Notes: generated by a model not told the origin, from the letters alone. A DNA stretch of 23,523 bases from Gnetum montanum (GCA_015680685.1 MNCI01025086.1:47930-71452); one strand, 5' to 3'. Numbered from the stretch's first letter, positions 8,579-18,160 are shown. Program-made: numbers and translations.

Positions 8579-10570
8579 TGTTGATGCATAAATTTTGAAC
8601 ACACCAACACCTGGGGAAAACTTATTTGAGGAGACTATTGCCTAGGGTGCTTCCCATATGGGTATGAAAACCTGAGAATAGTCTTAGCTAGAGAGGGCTA
8701 TGTGATATTTTAAAATAGTAAACCAAACTAAAAAAATCAAAAATTTAAATTGAATGATTTTCTTGAATTCAAAAATACAATAGGTAACTGAAAAATTAAA
8801 TTTTCCCTGGTCCTCACTGGTGTCGCTGATCCATTATTGTCAATGGTACCCACTACTGGGTAGGAAAACTATAACCATCCCCTGAAGAGGGAGAGAGAGA
8901 GGGATGCCACTACTGTTTTCTCTACACTACCATGTGCTTTTTTTGTGCTAGATGGTGGAGAGAGAGGGAGTGAATTCGCATGCTATCCATGCACTTACTA
9001 CACTACTGGGAAAGAAAAGAGAACCCTATAGTTGAGAAAGATCGCCTACTACAGTTGCAGAGAGAGAGAGAGAGACTGATGTTGTCTTTCCTATAGTTGC
9101 CACTATTAGCCATTGTTATGGACTATTTGCCTCATTATCTACCACATGCACTTGCATGTGGCTACAAGAGAAGACTACCCACTGGTTTTCACACTTGTTT
9201 GCAACCTACTCTATGACTAGCAAAAACCTGCATCACTACTACTATCATCTGTGTTGCTACAAATGTGCAGCAGCAACTGACCACCACCTATTATCTTCTA
9301 GTTCACCATAGTTGCTAAGGATGGAGGAAAGAGGTCATCTCAATTATTAAGGAGGGAGGAAATAGGTTGCCATAGTTGCTAGGAAGGCCCACCGTAGCCC
9401 ACCATGTGCCCTGCTATAGCTGATGTGTTGTTATCCTGCAAAAAGAGAAGAAGGAAACCGTTGCCTACGAGTTTCTTAGCTATGCCACACCAAGATCTAA
9501 TAGATGCCAAATTTCCCTAGAGACCAATCCCCCTTGGTTGTTACCCCAAAGCCCCTTTGATTACTGTTGATTTGAATGCCCACATTTTCCATGTAACGGC
9601 CACACCACCATCCCATGTTTGACATCAGTTACGCCCATGACACTAGCCACCATGAATGCCCATGTAATTGTAGCCACGACTATTATAGCTACACGTAACG
9701 CCCCACATTCTTGCCATTTCCTAAAGCCATCATTACATTCCATCCATAGTTGGCATGTTTCCCTCATCAGCTTGCACCTTTTGAATAGTGTCTCTAGCAA
9801 CCATAACTATGACATCAACACAGGAGACTGTTAATGCAACGAATGATTTGCATCATGGATAATTGTATATAACTTACACCAAATCTTTAAATACATTTGC
9901 TAGTCTGACTCAATACTACCAATCAAGGCTACTCAAAATTTAAGACTCCTACACAAATATTGCAAATTCAAAACTAAACAATGTGGAATTATTCCAATAT
10001 ATTTCAAGTCTAGATGTTATGTAGCCACCCCCTTTTTCATTATTAAAGATTACATTTTTTTGTTAAAATTATTCTTTTAGAATCTTATGCTTGTTTTTTT
10101 TAACTATAGATATGTCACTTTGGCTTTTCTTTGTGTGTTGGTCCATACCAACAAAACTTTTGCTAAGCTAAAACCAAACATCATCATCTTACCCCTATCT
10201 CAATAATATTATGTTAAGTAAAATTTTCTTTCATCTCTAGTCATTTTGACTTATGTAAGAGCTAAAGATTGATGTATTTGTATTCGGTGATGAAATTAAA
10301 TAACTTAACAAATTACCTCTAGTTTATTAAAATGTACATAATAGATATATATTTGCTTTGTTTGCTTTGCTCTAGACCAGTTTGAATGGAAAAGCTAAAG
10401 AAAGAAACTAAACAATAACATAGGAAAAGGAAGAAGTATTAGTAATTTCCACCAAAGGTGAGTCTTTCTGTGTATTTCAAGCTTGTAGCATTACCAAATA
10501 TCAATAATCAACTAATGTGTGTTGTTGATCATGGCCCCGTGTGATAGCATGGGAGATGTTGGTATCAACA
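8579..10570 (-). repeat. 5' LTR of the main element (right copy)
   Basis: This is the partner of 2072-4071, 8 bp shorter. It begins TGTTGATGCAT at 8579 and ends GGTATCAACA at 10570, with good TG...CA termini. The AG microsatellite recurs at about 9060-9076. The CATG-rich tract (about 9575-9740) has lost roughly a dozen bases relative to the left copy. A TATA-like run lies at about 10343-10351. On the minus strand transcription would start here and run toward the primer site at 8572. Confidence 0.92.
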
Positions 10571-10989
10571 AATTTAAGGTTATTTTCCTTTGAAATGTAG
10601 GAAGATGAAGGAGTGTGGAAATCCTATTAGGTTCCATACTATCTTAACCATCACCAATATAACTACATGACCTTGATTTCTTTGTTTACCTTGTCACAAG
10701 GATATGTAAGCTTGTTGGAGAGGCTTTGCCTCCTTGGCTCTAGCCACCAAACTTCTCTTTAGTGCTAGGCTTAAGGTTAGATGTGTTAGAGTAGAATGTG
10801 CTTTAACTTCCTAGGGGGATTAGTATCGTGTATGTGTTTTGCTTATGACATATTTGATTCATCTCTATCTAATGACTAACAGGTTGTGTGCTCCTATATT
10901 GTGCTTGTAGGTGCTTTATGGTTTGAAGCATAGTCCACATTAAGTCTACCCTCCTTTGCTATTGTTTCTGGACTCTTGGGTGATGTCAA
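10571..10989 (+). repeat. Leader region of family 2 Ty3/Gypsy element (interrupted copy)
   Basis: The sequence from 10571 aligns with 17641-18100. Shared runs include tcctattaggttccat/tcctatcgggtttcat, aactacatg, and cttgttgg(a/g)gaggctttt. It ends at ggactcttgggtgatg just before the gag start codon at 10990. Homology begins at the very base after the LTR end, so the main element inserted into this older element. Whether this is untranslated leader or part of an LTR cannot be settled here, since no repeat of it lies on the far side of gag. Confidence 0.7.
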
Positions 10990-12080
10990 ATGGTATTTTC
11001 AAAGAGAAACACTATTACGCTTAGTACTAGAGCTAAGGTTCACAAGATTGGTGGTGGTTTATGGTTTGTTCCTTGAAACTCATGGGCAACCATGGTGCAC
11101 AAGAAGAAGATCAAAGGGAGTCACCTCTCCAGTGCCACTCCTACTAGTTTTGACCCTCATAATAGTATGGAGGAGCATGTACATGAAAAAGCATATGATA
11201 TGACCTTGGAATGTGAGAACCTAAATAATGATGATGAAGTATCTAGAAAGCATGAAGATTACTTTCTTGATAAGGTACAAAAGTTTGGGGGGGCAGGGGC
11301 GCGGGCGGTGCAAGGGGGGTGAAGGATTGGGGAAGGAGGGTGCAAGGTAGGAGGGGAGATGATGTACCTCCTTGAAATTAATAGTATGATCCTTAGTCAC
11401 TTGCTAGTGGTAGAGTTGGTAAAAATGATCCATGACCTTGTTGATAAGCTTGATATCTCATATCTTCGAAAATTAAAATTAGGAGCTAAGAACAAGCTCT
11501 TAATAACCTATAATTTTATGCTATGGAATTAGGTGGAATGAATGGAGGATGCCATTGATGATGTCTAGGTCCCTATGGGTGACATCTTGTGAAGGAGATG
11601 ATCCTAGAGGCACATGTGAAAAAGCTTGAGGCAAAGAATAAGAAACTAGATGACCAAGTGGCTATTCAAGAAAATGCAGTCACAATTGGTTTGGGGTAGT
11701 CAAATCATAGGTTCTAAGCCAAAGAGCCTAAGGTCTACAAAGGTAATCATGATGACGAGCTTCTATATGTCTTCATCATTGAGATGGAGTGCTTCCTTGA
11801 TTGAATGAACAGCTAGAGAAAATGAGGTTCAACATTGCTTTTGAATTTTTAGGAAGAGTTTCTCAAACATTGTGGCTTGACATTATTCAAGAAATGAAAG
11901 CACGAACAACCCAAAGGTTGGTTAAAACATAGGATGATCTCAAATTTGCTCTAGTGAAGAACTTCTACCTAGGAACTTCTATTAACAAAGCTTGGGTAAA
12001 GTTGAAGGAACTTTAGTAAACTAGAAAGCTAGAGGATTATCTTTGAAAATACCAAGAAGAGGTCTTGTGAATTTTGGTTT
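10990..12080 (+). pseudogene. gag of family 2 Ty3/Gypsy element, truncated
   Basis: The ATG at 10990 begins MVFSKRNTITLSTRAKV. After a stop at codon 29 the same frame stays open to about 11320 through an acidic N-terminal region. Past a G-rich tract, a coiled-coil-like stretch follows (VKKLEAKNKKLDDQVAIQE, about 11605-11670), then EPKVYKGNHDDELLYVFIIE (about 11725-11790). After that come an SQTLWLDIIQEMKA block and a block reading DDLKFALVKNFYLGTSINKA followed by WVKLKEL (11930-12020), then LEDYL. This is the usual order of a plant chromovirus-like Gag: coiled coil, EPKPY.G, L.G.A..WW, W..LK..L...F.P.N...A...L..LKQ.GSV.DY. The zinc knuckle and pol are absent. Stops and frame changes are frequent. 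Confidence 0.75.
11287..11360 (+). other. G-rich tract with G-quadruplex motif
   Basis: In otherwise AT-rich sequence this stretch is mostly G on the plus strand. Bases 11287-11305 contain G runs 7-4-3 (GGGGGGG, GGGG, GGG), enough for four G-triplets with loops of 1, 2 and 3 bases. Further runs follow (11314-11319 and about 11330-11355). It sits within gag of family 2, where the open frame turns into Gly/Ala-rich coding and then ends. It may be a local expansion, an insertion, or an assembly fault. Confidence 0.7.
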
Positions 12081-12099
12081 TACTGTCCCATCCCTTGTT

Positions 12100-12597
12100 A
12101 GGGTGAAAACATATTGTAAAAATGTAATTAACCTTCAAATGAAGGGTTACCTCGTTATGAAGAGTTATGATTATTCATGTATCCCTCAGAAATGGGTTTG
12201 ACATATGCCATTTAAGGCCAAGTTTAGAGGTTATGCCAGCATGAAGTTGTGGAGCCTGGAAGGGCAAGTAACGGAAGCTAGATGAAGCAAGACAAGAAGG
12301 GACTAATTACACCTTTGGCTCGACAATCTAACCATGGTGGTAGTATCAGATTGCCTCTAAGGCTTAAGTAGCATGGGAAAATAACCTAGAGAGTGTTACA
12401 GTACTCTCTCTCTTATCAATAAAATTTTTCCATTTTCTCTTCATATTCTAAGTACCAGTTATTCATTTACTAGTTAATTCATTATTTAAGTATTTTATGA
12501 TGTTTCCATTGTATTACTTAAAAATGCAATGAATTAAGTCATGATCGATCATGTTTTTATGAAATTTGAGAATGGGATGTCATATTTGGTATCAAAG
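12100..12597 (+). repeat. Possible 3' part of another LTR with tRNA-Met-like primer site
   Basis: The stretch contains gtactctctctcttatcaataaaatttt (about 12400-12428), with an AATAAA-type poly(A) signal after a CT-rich run, as seen in R regions of plant LTRs. At 12587-12597 is TGGTATCAAAG, one base from the TGGTATCAGAG that starts the initiator-tRNA-Met primer site of many Copia and Gypsy elements. The left end and a matching second LTR were not found, and no pol follows. This is a tentative call of a solo or truncated LTR. A perfect 14-base palindrome, CATGATCGATCATG, lies at 12540-12553. Confidence 0.3.
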
Positions 12598-12771
12598 AAA
12601 ACCATGATTAAAGAGCCAAAGTGGAAGGAAATATTATTTTATTATTATTACAAGAAACAACAGTACATCCAAGTAGAATACATGTAACGGAAGAAGTGGC
12701 AGAAAGGGAAGAAGTAGAACACAAATTTCGGGAAGATGTAGAATAAGGAAAAACAAGAAGCACAACAATGA

Positions 12772-14597
12772 TCAATCATTTTGTTGGAATACATCAAGGA
12801 AATCTGAAACTATCTTTAATTGTACTTCCCATTTTTCATTAGTGGCATTCTTTTTCTTGAGCACCTTTTTGCATCCCACCAAATCACCACACAATTGCTT
12901 CATTTACTTACTGAAACTCTTTGCTGCAGTCGCTACCTCCTCCTTCATTTTTAGTTGGATCTCCAACACATTCATTTGAAAAGATCAATTTTGCTTTCCT
13001 CTACACACACAAAACAAGATTCAAAACTATGAAATTATGAATAAGAAAATCAAATAGAAGAAAGAAAAAGAGGAGCAAAACGACTCACCCATAGCCAATC
13101 AATCTTTGCTTGAAGGTATTGCTCACACATCAGTAGATGATGAGCAAGACATGTCATACTCTCCAATTATCCTAAAAGTTTCTCTAGATTCTGGATCACG
13201 TCTAGAGCATCTTCAGAAATGGGATGAAAGGGCAATGGAATGCTAGTCTGTACCCATTCATAATATTTCTTGAAGTTGCGTGATCGAGAGTCCTGTATGT
13301 GGAAGATCTCTTTGCAAATGGTGTAAGGAATATTCCTCTTAATCCATTGATCCAAATGCCAAAAAATAATGAGTTCTTCCTTAGCAACCATCACCATCTA
13401 TCCGAGTGAGTAGGGAGAACTTGAAATAGAGACAAAAGGAGTTACTGGAATGAACCTAGCAATTAATGTCGACATCATCTATAGTAAGGAACCCCTTACT
13501 AGGATTGCATCCGTAGATGGGGTCGCATGTGTAGATGCCACATGCAATGATCTAGACAAAGGGGTGGAAACTAGAGAAGTGGGGTTCTGTTCAGCACAGA
13601 TGCTTAAGGTATCATCTCTACTCATTTCTTGGGTAAAGTACCTTCGACTCAAAGACATCTACAACACAAAAGGTCAACATCATACATGAAGAGAAAAATG
13701 GAAGTATTCAAACCTTAAAATAATTAAAGCTTACCTCTGGTTCCTTTCCCTTATCCTATCATGTATCTTGTTGTTGGGCTTGCTGTTGGATTTGTTGTTG
13801 GCCTTTTTGTCTTCAGTTGTTAGAACCTTGCCTAGTACGTTGCCTTTGTAAAAAAGAGAATTTATTAGAAAAGTAAGTAAAACAATAAACTAGGCTATTA
13901 TATATATATATATATATATACACCTTGGAGTTGGTAAGTGTGATTTGTTGTTAAGGTTGAACCCTTCCAAAGGTTGAATCACTTTGAGCACTTTTGGTCT
14001 ATGCAAACTAAGCATCTTTTCTTGGAATGTGTGCATCTTGGATTGGTTCATTCTACATCCTAGATTACATTATTAATAAATACATGAAGAAATATAAGTA
14101 ATAATAGAAATATAAAATACATAAATATATAAAATACCTTCACTACAAAACCAATTGACCTTTTTTCTGCCCTCAATCTTACTCCTTATAATTCCATCCT
14201 TTTCAAGAAATTCAAAACGTAAGTTGGGATTGTATTGACTAAAAAGTTTGATTGAAAGATTATAACTTAGAATTAAACACATGATTAAGGGTATGCAACA
14301 TGTGGTATATGGTTTATTGGGATCTTATTTGGTAGCAGCAGCTCCACTCATGGCATTGTACAAAGCAGAAAAATAAGACAGTGACTAATCATAAACTTTG
14401 TCAATTATGGCACCATAAAGTATTTGGAGCTACTTGGGGTTGAAAAAGGAGCCTAAGTAGTACACTTTCTGGCCATGATGATGATGGTTAAAATTTTTTG
14501 TGTTGATGGCAAAAATCTTTAAGCTTCTCTATTGATGAAATCCTTTAATCTTCCACTAATATTGAGCTATGATAGGCAAAGTCTTTCCTGTTTTCAT
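12772..14597 (-). pseudogene. Five-exon pseudogene, about 500 codons, unrecognised family
   Basis: Minus-strand exons: 14597-14138, 14059-13924, 13843-13735, 13658-13089, 13000-12772. The introns are 78, 80, 76 and 88 nt, all GT...AG, with donors GTATTT, GTGTAT, GTAAGC and GTGAGT. Codons are completed across the junctions (phases 1, 2, 0, 0). Exon 1 reads MKTGKTLPIIAQY and includes YGAIIDKVYD, SLSYFSALYNAMSGAAATK and FEFLEKDGIIRSKIEGRKK. Exon 3 is Gln-rich. Exon 4 is Ser/Thr-rich and then reads EELIIFWHLDQWIKRNIPYT. Exon 5 looks like a coiled coil (LEIQLKMKEEVATAAKSF) and ends at a stop at 12772-12774. About twelve premature stops and one 1-nt shift (near 12976) break it. Each stop is one C-to-T step from a Gln or Arg codon. 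I do not recognise the protein; it could be a host gene or a repeat-borne gene family. The start is uncertain: AAAACAG at 14588-14594 could instead be an acceptor for an upstream exon. Confidence 0.7.
13899..13920. repeat. (TA)11 microsatellite
   Basis: Eleven uninterrupted TA units lie inside intron 2 of the minus-strand pseudogene, almost touching its donor site (intron starts at 13923). Confidence 0.95.
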
Positions 14598-14930
14598 ATA
14601 TTTATAAAAAAACAAAATAAGAATTATTAACTTAAGTTAATTAACGATTTAATAAAGCTAATGTTCACTTTTTGTGATTTTGTGATTTCTAGGTCCACTA
14701 AAATGATGTTATCACCAACTCAACGCTTAGTGCTCTATGAGACGATTCCAACGATACCAATTTTATTGAAATTGGCTTTGTGGTTTGGGAAATACGATGT
14801 TTATAGGGTTATGTGCAACTTAAAATTTTAAAACTATTTTTTATTATTTTTTTAAATTTTAAATTTGAATTTCTTTTATTTTTATTTTCGAAAAACAACA
14901 AAAAAAAATGAAAAGTGGAAGGTCGCGGGT
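14598..14930. other. Upstream of the pseudogene; possible extra exon, otherwise nothing clear
   Basis: On the minus strand, about 14810-14665 can be read with only two or three stops and includes NFNKIGIVGIVS and VGDNIILVDLEITKSQ. A U-rich stretch then leads to AAAACAG at about 14588, so an upstream exon of the same pseudogene is conceivable. I found no donor site giving the right phase. On the plus strand 14692-14833 is open for about 46 codons, unrecognised. 14820-14910 is A/T low complexity. Confidence 0.25.
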
Positions 14931-16560
14931 TCGACCCTGACCCCCAGCTATTTGTGATTGCTTGTCGGTCGCTGAATCTGTATTTTTGCCTCCAAATCGG
15001 TACTATTTTTCTGCAGTATCGTATCCTTACTCTCTTCAGGTATCCTTACTCTCCAGTTAATCATCATTTTATTTCATTCTCTCTTTATCATATTTCTTTC
15101 GTCTTCTGTTTTTCAAACTCTTCCTCGTCTACATATTCGCTTCTGTATGTGTGATTCAAGTTTCACTGATTTTCGTAAGTCTCTGCGCGCTCTTTGTTGC
15201 TGCACTTTAGCAATTTTAGGCTTTTTTTTTATTGTGCAATTGTATCCTGGACTAAATCCATTGACGCCCTAGCTTCCTCTCTCATCCAATACTTATCCTT
15301 TAAGGCTTATAGTAGGAACTGGCTTATATCTGGATAGGATTTTCTCCTCTGTTCCGAAGAAATTGTTTAGGATTCCTAGGGTTGCCAAATTTCTTTTTGT
15401 TTTAGCCTTTTGGCCTTTCCTAGTATTGTTTATATGTGCTTTTTTTTTTTGCGAATTTTACATATCTTAGTTTCCTCACCGTAGCTTTTTAATTCTTTGC
15501 TTATCATCTTGATTTTCGGGGTTGCTATTGGTTCGTTTGATCAGTTTATTCAAGTGAGATTTCGGTATGATGCAATAGATATGATGTTCCGTACTTTTAA
15601 AAGTTTCACTCGTAACACGAGGTAAGTAAATTTTGTTGAAATGTTTTCATTTTTATATGGGCTCGAAGATTTTCGGGTGTTTTGTGACATATAAAACAGT
15701 TCTTTCTTATATACAAAATTGTTTTCCGTTTTTCATTATACATAATCTTTTTGCGTTCTTGCTCTTCCTTGTCTGGTTTACATTTAATTTTGTTTCATGC
15801 TGCAGCAGCAGTGTGGTTAGGATTAAAGAATTTCGTGTTGTCGTGTATAACTGCATCGTCTGCAACACTCAATTCCAGTGGCAACTTGTATCACAGGATA
15901 TCAGTACGACTGAGGAGTCTACGTTCTTTCTTTTTGTCCTCCTTGTCGGGTGACGTGAATACACAATGAAGTCTCCAAATTTTGATATGAGAAACGGCTG
16001 GACGGTTACGGTACTTGAACGTGTTTGGCTTTGATTTTGAACGAGTATTCATTTACATAGAAGTACGAACTCTCCTGTGAATTTCAATAGAAAAGTTGAG
16101 AACGGTGAATGCTCTTCTACGAATTACAGCTCTAGATTTAAGTTATTTTGTATTATGGGAGAAAATCCCGCTGGATGCTATTTGTGCACTTTCTTCCAAG
16201 CTTCAGTCATTTCTCACGTTGATGTAGTTATTAATTTGTGTATGGACAAAGGATCTTACCTCGCTGGGTGCGCTTACGGGGTCGGTCCAAAATATAATAA
16301 AGATCAATGGTTTTCAGTGGGCAGGGAAACCTGCCTTGGGCGTTTGCACGCTCACTGTCTCTCTGGTTTGACTTCTTTTTCATTTAGTATTTATTTATTT
16401 CACAGATAATGCAAGTACCGACTAAATTGATATTGAAATGAATGTGGCCTTGGTTATCAGATATTCAGGCCGAGTACCAACAGACGATAGCAGTTACGCT
16501 TCCTGTGTGCATGAATAGTTGTTCTTTAGATTCAAAATTTAAGTATTCAATTGTCATTTC
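14931..16560 (+). other. Compositionally distinct island, possible decayed spliced transcript
   Basis: This stretch is richer in CG and in CT-rich runs than its surroundings and shows no similarity to the repeats elsewhere in the window. A pyrimidine-rich segment (15000-15130) resembles a plant 5' leader. It is followed by TTTTC|GTAAGT at 15175, a strong donor-like site, and by pyrimidine-rich sequence ending TGCTGCAG at 15797-15805, an acceptor-like site. Open frames at 15633-15953 and 16077-16409 (110 codons, with GVGPKYNKDQWFSVGRETC) show no family I know. It could be a noncoding transcript, the 5' part of a lost gene, or unrelated single-copy DNA. I do not claim a product. Confidence 0.3.
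16315..16357 (+). other. Compact inverted-repeat cluster, RNA three-way junction candidate
   Basis: An outer stem CAGTG (16315-16319) pairs with CACTG (16353-16357). Inside it, GGCAGG-GAAA-CCTGCC (16320-16335) is a perfect 6-bp hairpin closed by a GNRA-type loop. A second hairpin pairs 16339-16342 with 16349-16352 (one G-T pair). The three helices abut with few unpaired bases. No known structural RNA family was recognised. I checked from memory against plant U1, U2, U4, U6, U12 and TPP riboswitch patterns. Confidence 0.4.
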
Positions 16561-17640
16561 TGGACATGGTACCAGTCAATTTTGTTTTTGTTATCTATTA
16601 TAGCTGCCATGTATGTTGTGGGTTTCATTGTTTGGTTCTATTGTACAACACTCAAACTAGATGCATGGATTAAGGTTCTTGCATCCCATCTCTCATCTGA
16701 TTTTTGCACTGTGATCGTTTAACTTTTTCCAATGATGGTCTAATTATCAAGGTACGAGATAATAACTTACATGCCCAATGGTGCTGTGTGCTCTCTACTG
16801 ATATTCAAAGGTAATGGACATGCCGTCTTGTTATATTTGATACATTTTAATTCAAAATCTTACAGTGAATGGTAGCCTTGAATTTATGGTCTCCCTGGAT
16901 TATTTAGGTGTACTTAAGGAAACCTTTAAAAATTAATTTTAAATACTGAAATTGAACTTTTTTACTTCCGATCACTTAGGATCATTTAGATTCCTTGGAT
17001 ATATCTCACCAATTTCAGAATTCTTGTTATGATTTTTTTTTTTTTAAATTTATAACTCAATACTGTAGAATCAAATCTTGGGTTACAAGGCCAACACCTC
17101 ATTGTTTTAATTAAGGTGGATATGAGATGAACCACTTTTGATAGTTGAAGAATTGATGTATCTCCTCTTTTAATTAAGGAGTTGGGTGATTTCATCATGA
17201 GGTTAGAATCCGAAGATACTTGCACATGCTAGTGGAAGACTATCATTAGGCATAGGAAGTGATTCCCCCAAGGTGCAAAACAACCTTCAATTAATTGCAA
17301 AAGGATTAACTCTATTAACTAATTTCACAACTAGAGATTAAGGACAAGCTCATATATTAAGTGAGTAGATTTTTCTCTAGGTGGAAACGTTAGTATAGTT
17401 TATATGAAAAAGGACAAACCTAAGCCTATGTTGGATGACAGGTTGAGCTCAACACTTTATACTTTATAGTTGAAGAACCCTAGCCATTGGACCTTCCTAT
17501 CTACAATTGTCAAAAGGGCTTCTAATTATTCAAAATTTCTTGATGTCCATTGGGATCCTTCACATTTGGAAAAGTGTACACTCTAAGGATGTTGATTTTT
17601 TTAAGCGGGAAAGAGTATAAGAAAACATGACTTGTTGATG
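16561..17640. other. AT-rich stretch, no gene seen
   Basis: No protein motif or RNA gene was found on either strand. The minus-strand open frame at 16986-17225 is unrecognised. The last 60 bases (from about 17585) resemble the sequence left of the main element at 2020-2071, so the upstream part of a family 2 leader begins there. Confidence 0.4.
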
Positions 17641-18160
17641 AATCAAAGATTGTTTCCTTTCAAAATGGGGACTAGAGGAGTGAGAAGATCCTATCGGGTT
17701 TCATGCTATCTTAATAATCATAAATAAAACTACATGGTTGTGATTCCTTTATGAACCTCATCATAAAGATATGTAGGCTTGTTGGGGAGGCTTTTTCTCC
17801 TTGGATTGGGCCACCATCCTTCTTTTCAAAGTAAGGCTCAGGGCTAGTGCATTAGAGTAGGAATTCATCTTAGCTTCCTAAGGGGATTTGTATCATGTTT
17901 ATGTGTTTGTGTGGCTATGTGCATCTCATTGCTCTGGTTGTATACTTATTTTCTTATAGTGTATATGATGTACCTCTAACTAATGATTGATAGGTTATGT
18001 TCTTCTATCTTGTGCTTGCATGTGTTCTAAGCTTTGAAGCGTACTTCACCTTGAGTTTTTCCTTCCTCATTTGTATTTTTGGACTCTTGGGAGGTGTTAA
18101 ATGGTATTTTCAAAGGGCAAAACTGTTATAATTACCCAAAGGCTTAATGCTCATTCTACT
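17641..18160 (+). repeat. Family 2 Ty3/Gypsy leader and gag start, second copy
   Basis: This aligns with 10571-11010, with shared landmarks from aatcaaagattgtttcc through the gag start codon at 18101. Gag begins MVFSKGKTVIITQRLN, matching MVFSKRNTITLSTR of the other copy, and hits a stop within about 25 codons. Similarity then fades, and no capsid core follows. This copy is uninterrupted across 17640/17641, the position where the other copy carries the main element. Confidence 0.7.

Larger units (their letters stand above)
2072..10570 (-). mobile_element. Ty3/Gypsy LTR retrotransposon, internally deleted and decayed
   Basis: Two direct repeats of 2000 and 1992 bp (2072-4071, 8579-10570) bound a 4507-bp interior. 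The LTRs end in TGTTGATGCAT and GGTAT(T/C)AACA, giving the canonical TG...CA form. Read on the minus strand the order is 5' LTR, primer-binding site, leader, gag (about 7926-6750), protease (about 6310-5740), the start of RT (about 5560-5377), the integrase C-terminus (about 5376-5120), a 3' untranslated kilobase, a purine tract and the 3' LTR. Gag and protease type place it in Ty3/Gypsy. The TTTTT spacer before the primer site and the long LTRs recall Athila/Tat-like elements, but with so much of pol lost the lineage stays open. It cannot move by itself. Possible decayed 5-bp target duplication: GACTT (2067-2071) and AATTT (10571-10575), differing by two transitions. Confidence 0.9.

Noticed and set aside
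9561-9834. Overlapping open frames on both strands (minus 9561-9800, plus 9619-9834)
   Set aside because: They lie in the CATG-rich tract of the LTR; low complexity and not present in the partner LTR.
12772-14597. Stop codons read as Gln, suggesting an altered genetic code
   Set aside because: TGA stops occur as well, the retroelement remnants contain stops at positions where other residues (Trp, Tyr) are expected, and frameshifts are common. Pseudogene decay explains all of it.
14921-14940. tRNA or SINE B-box (GGTTCGACC)
   Set aside because: The flanking bases do not form a T-arm stem (only one or two pairs), and no A-box or acceptor stem lies upstream.
15633-15969. Two overlapping plus-strand frames as protein genes
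   Set aside because: Phe/Leu/Ser-rich from pyrimidine-rich DNA, no motif, and they cross a likely splice acceptor.
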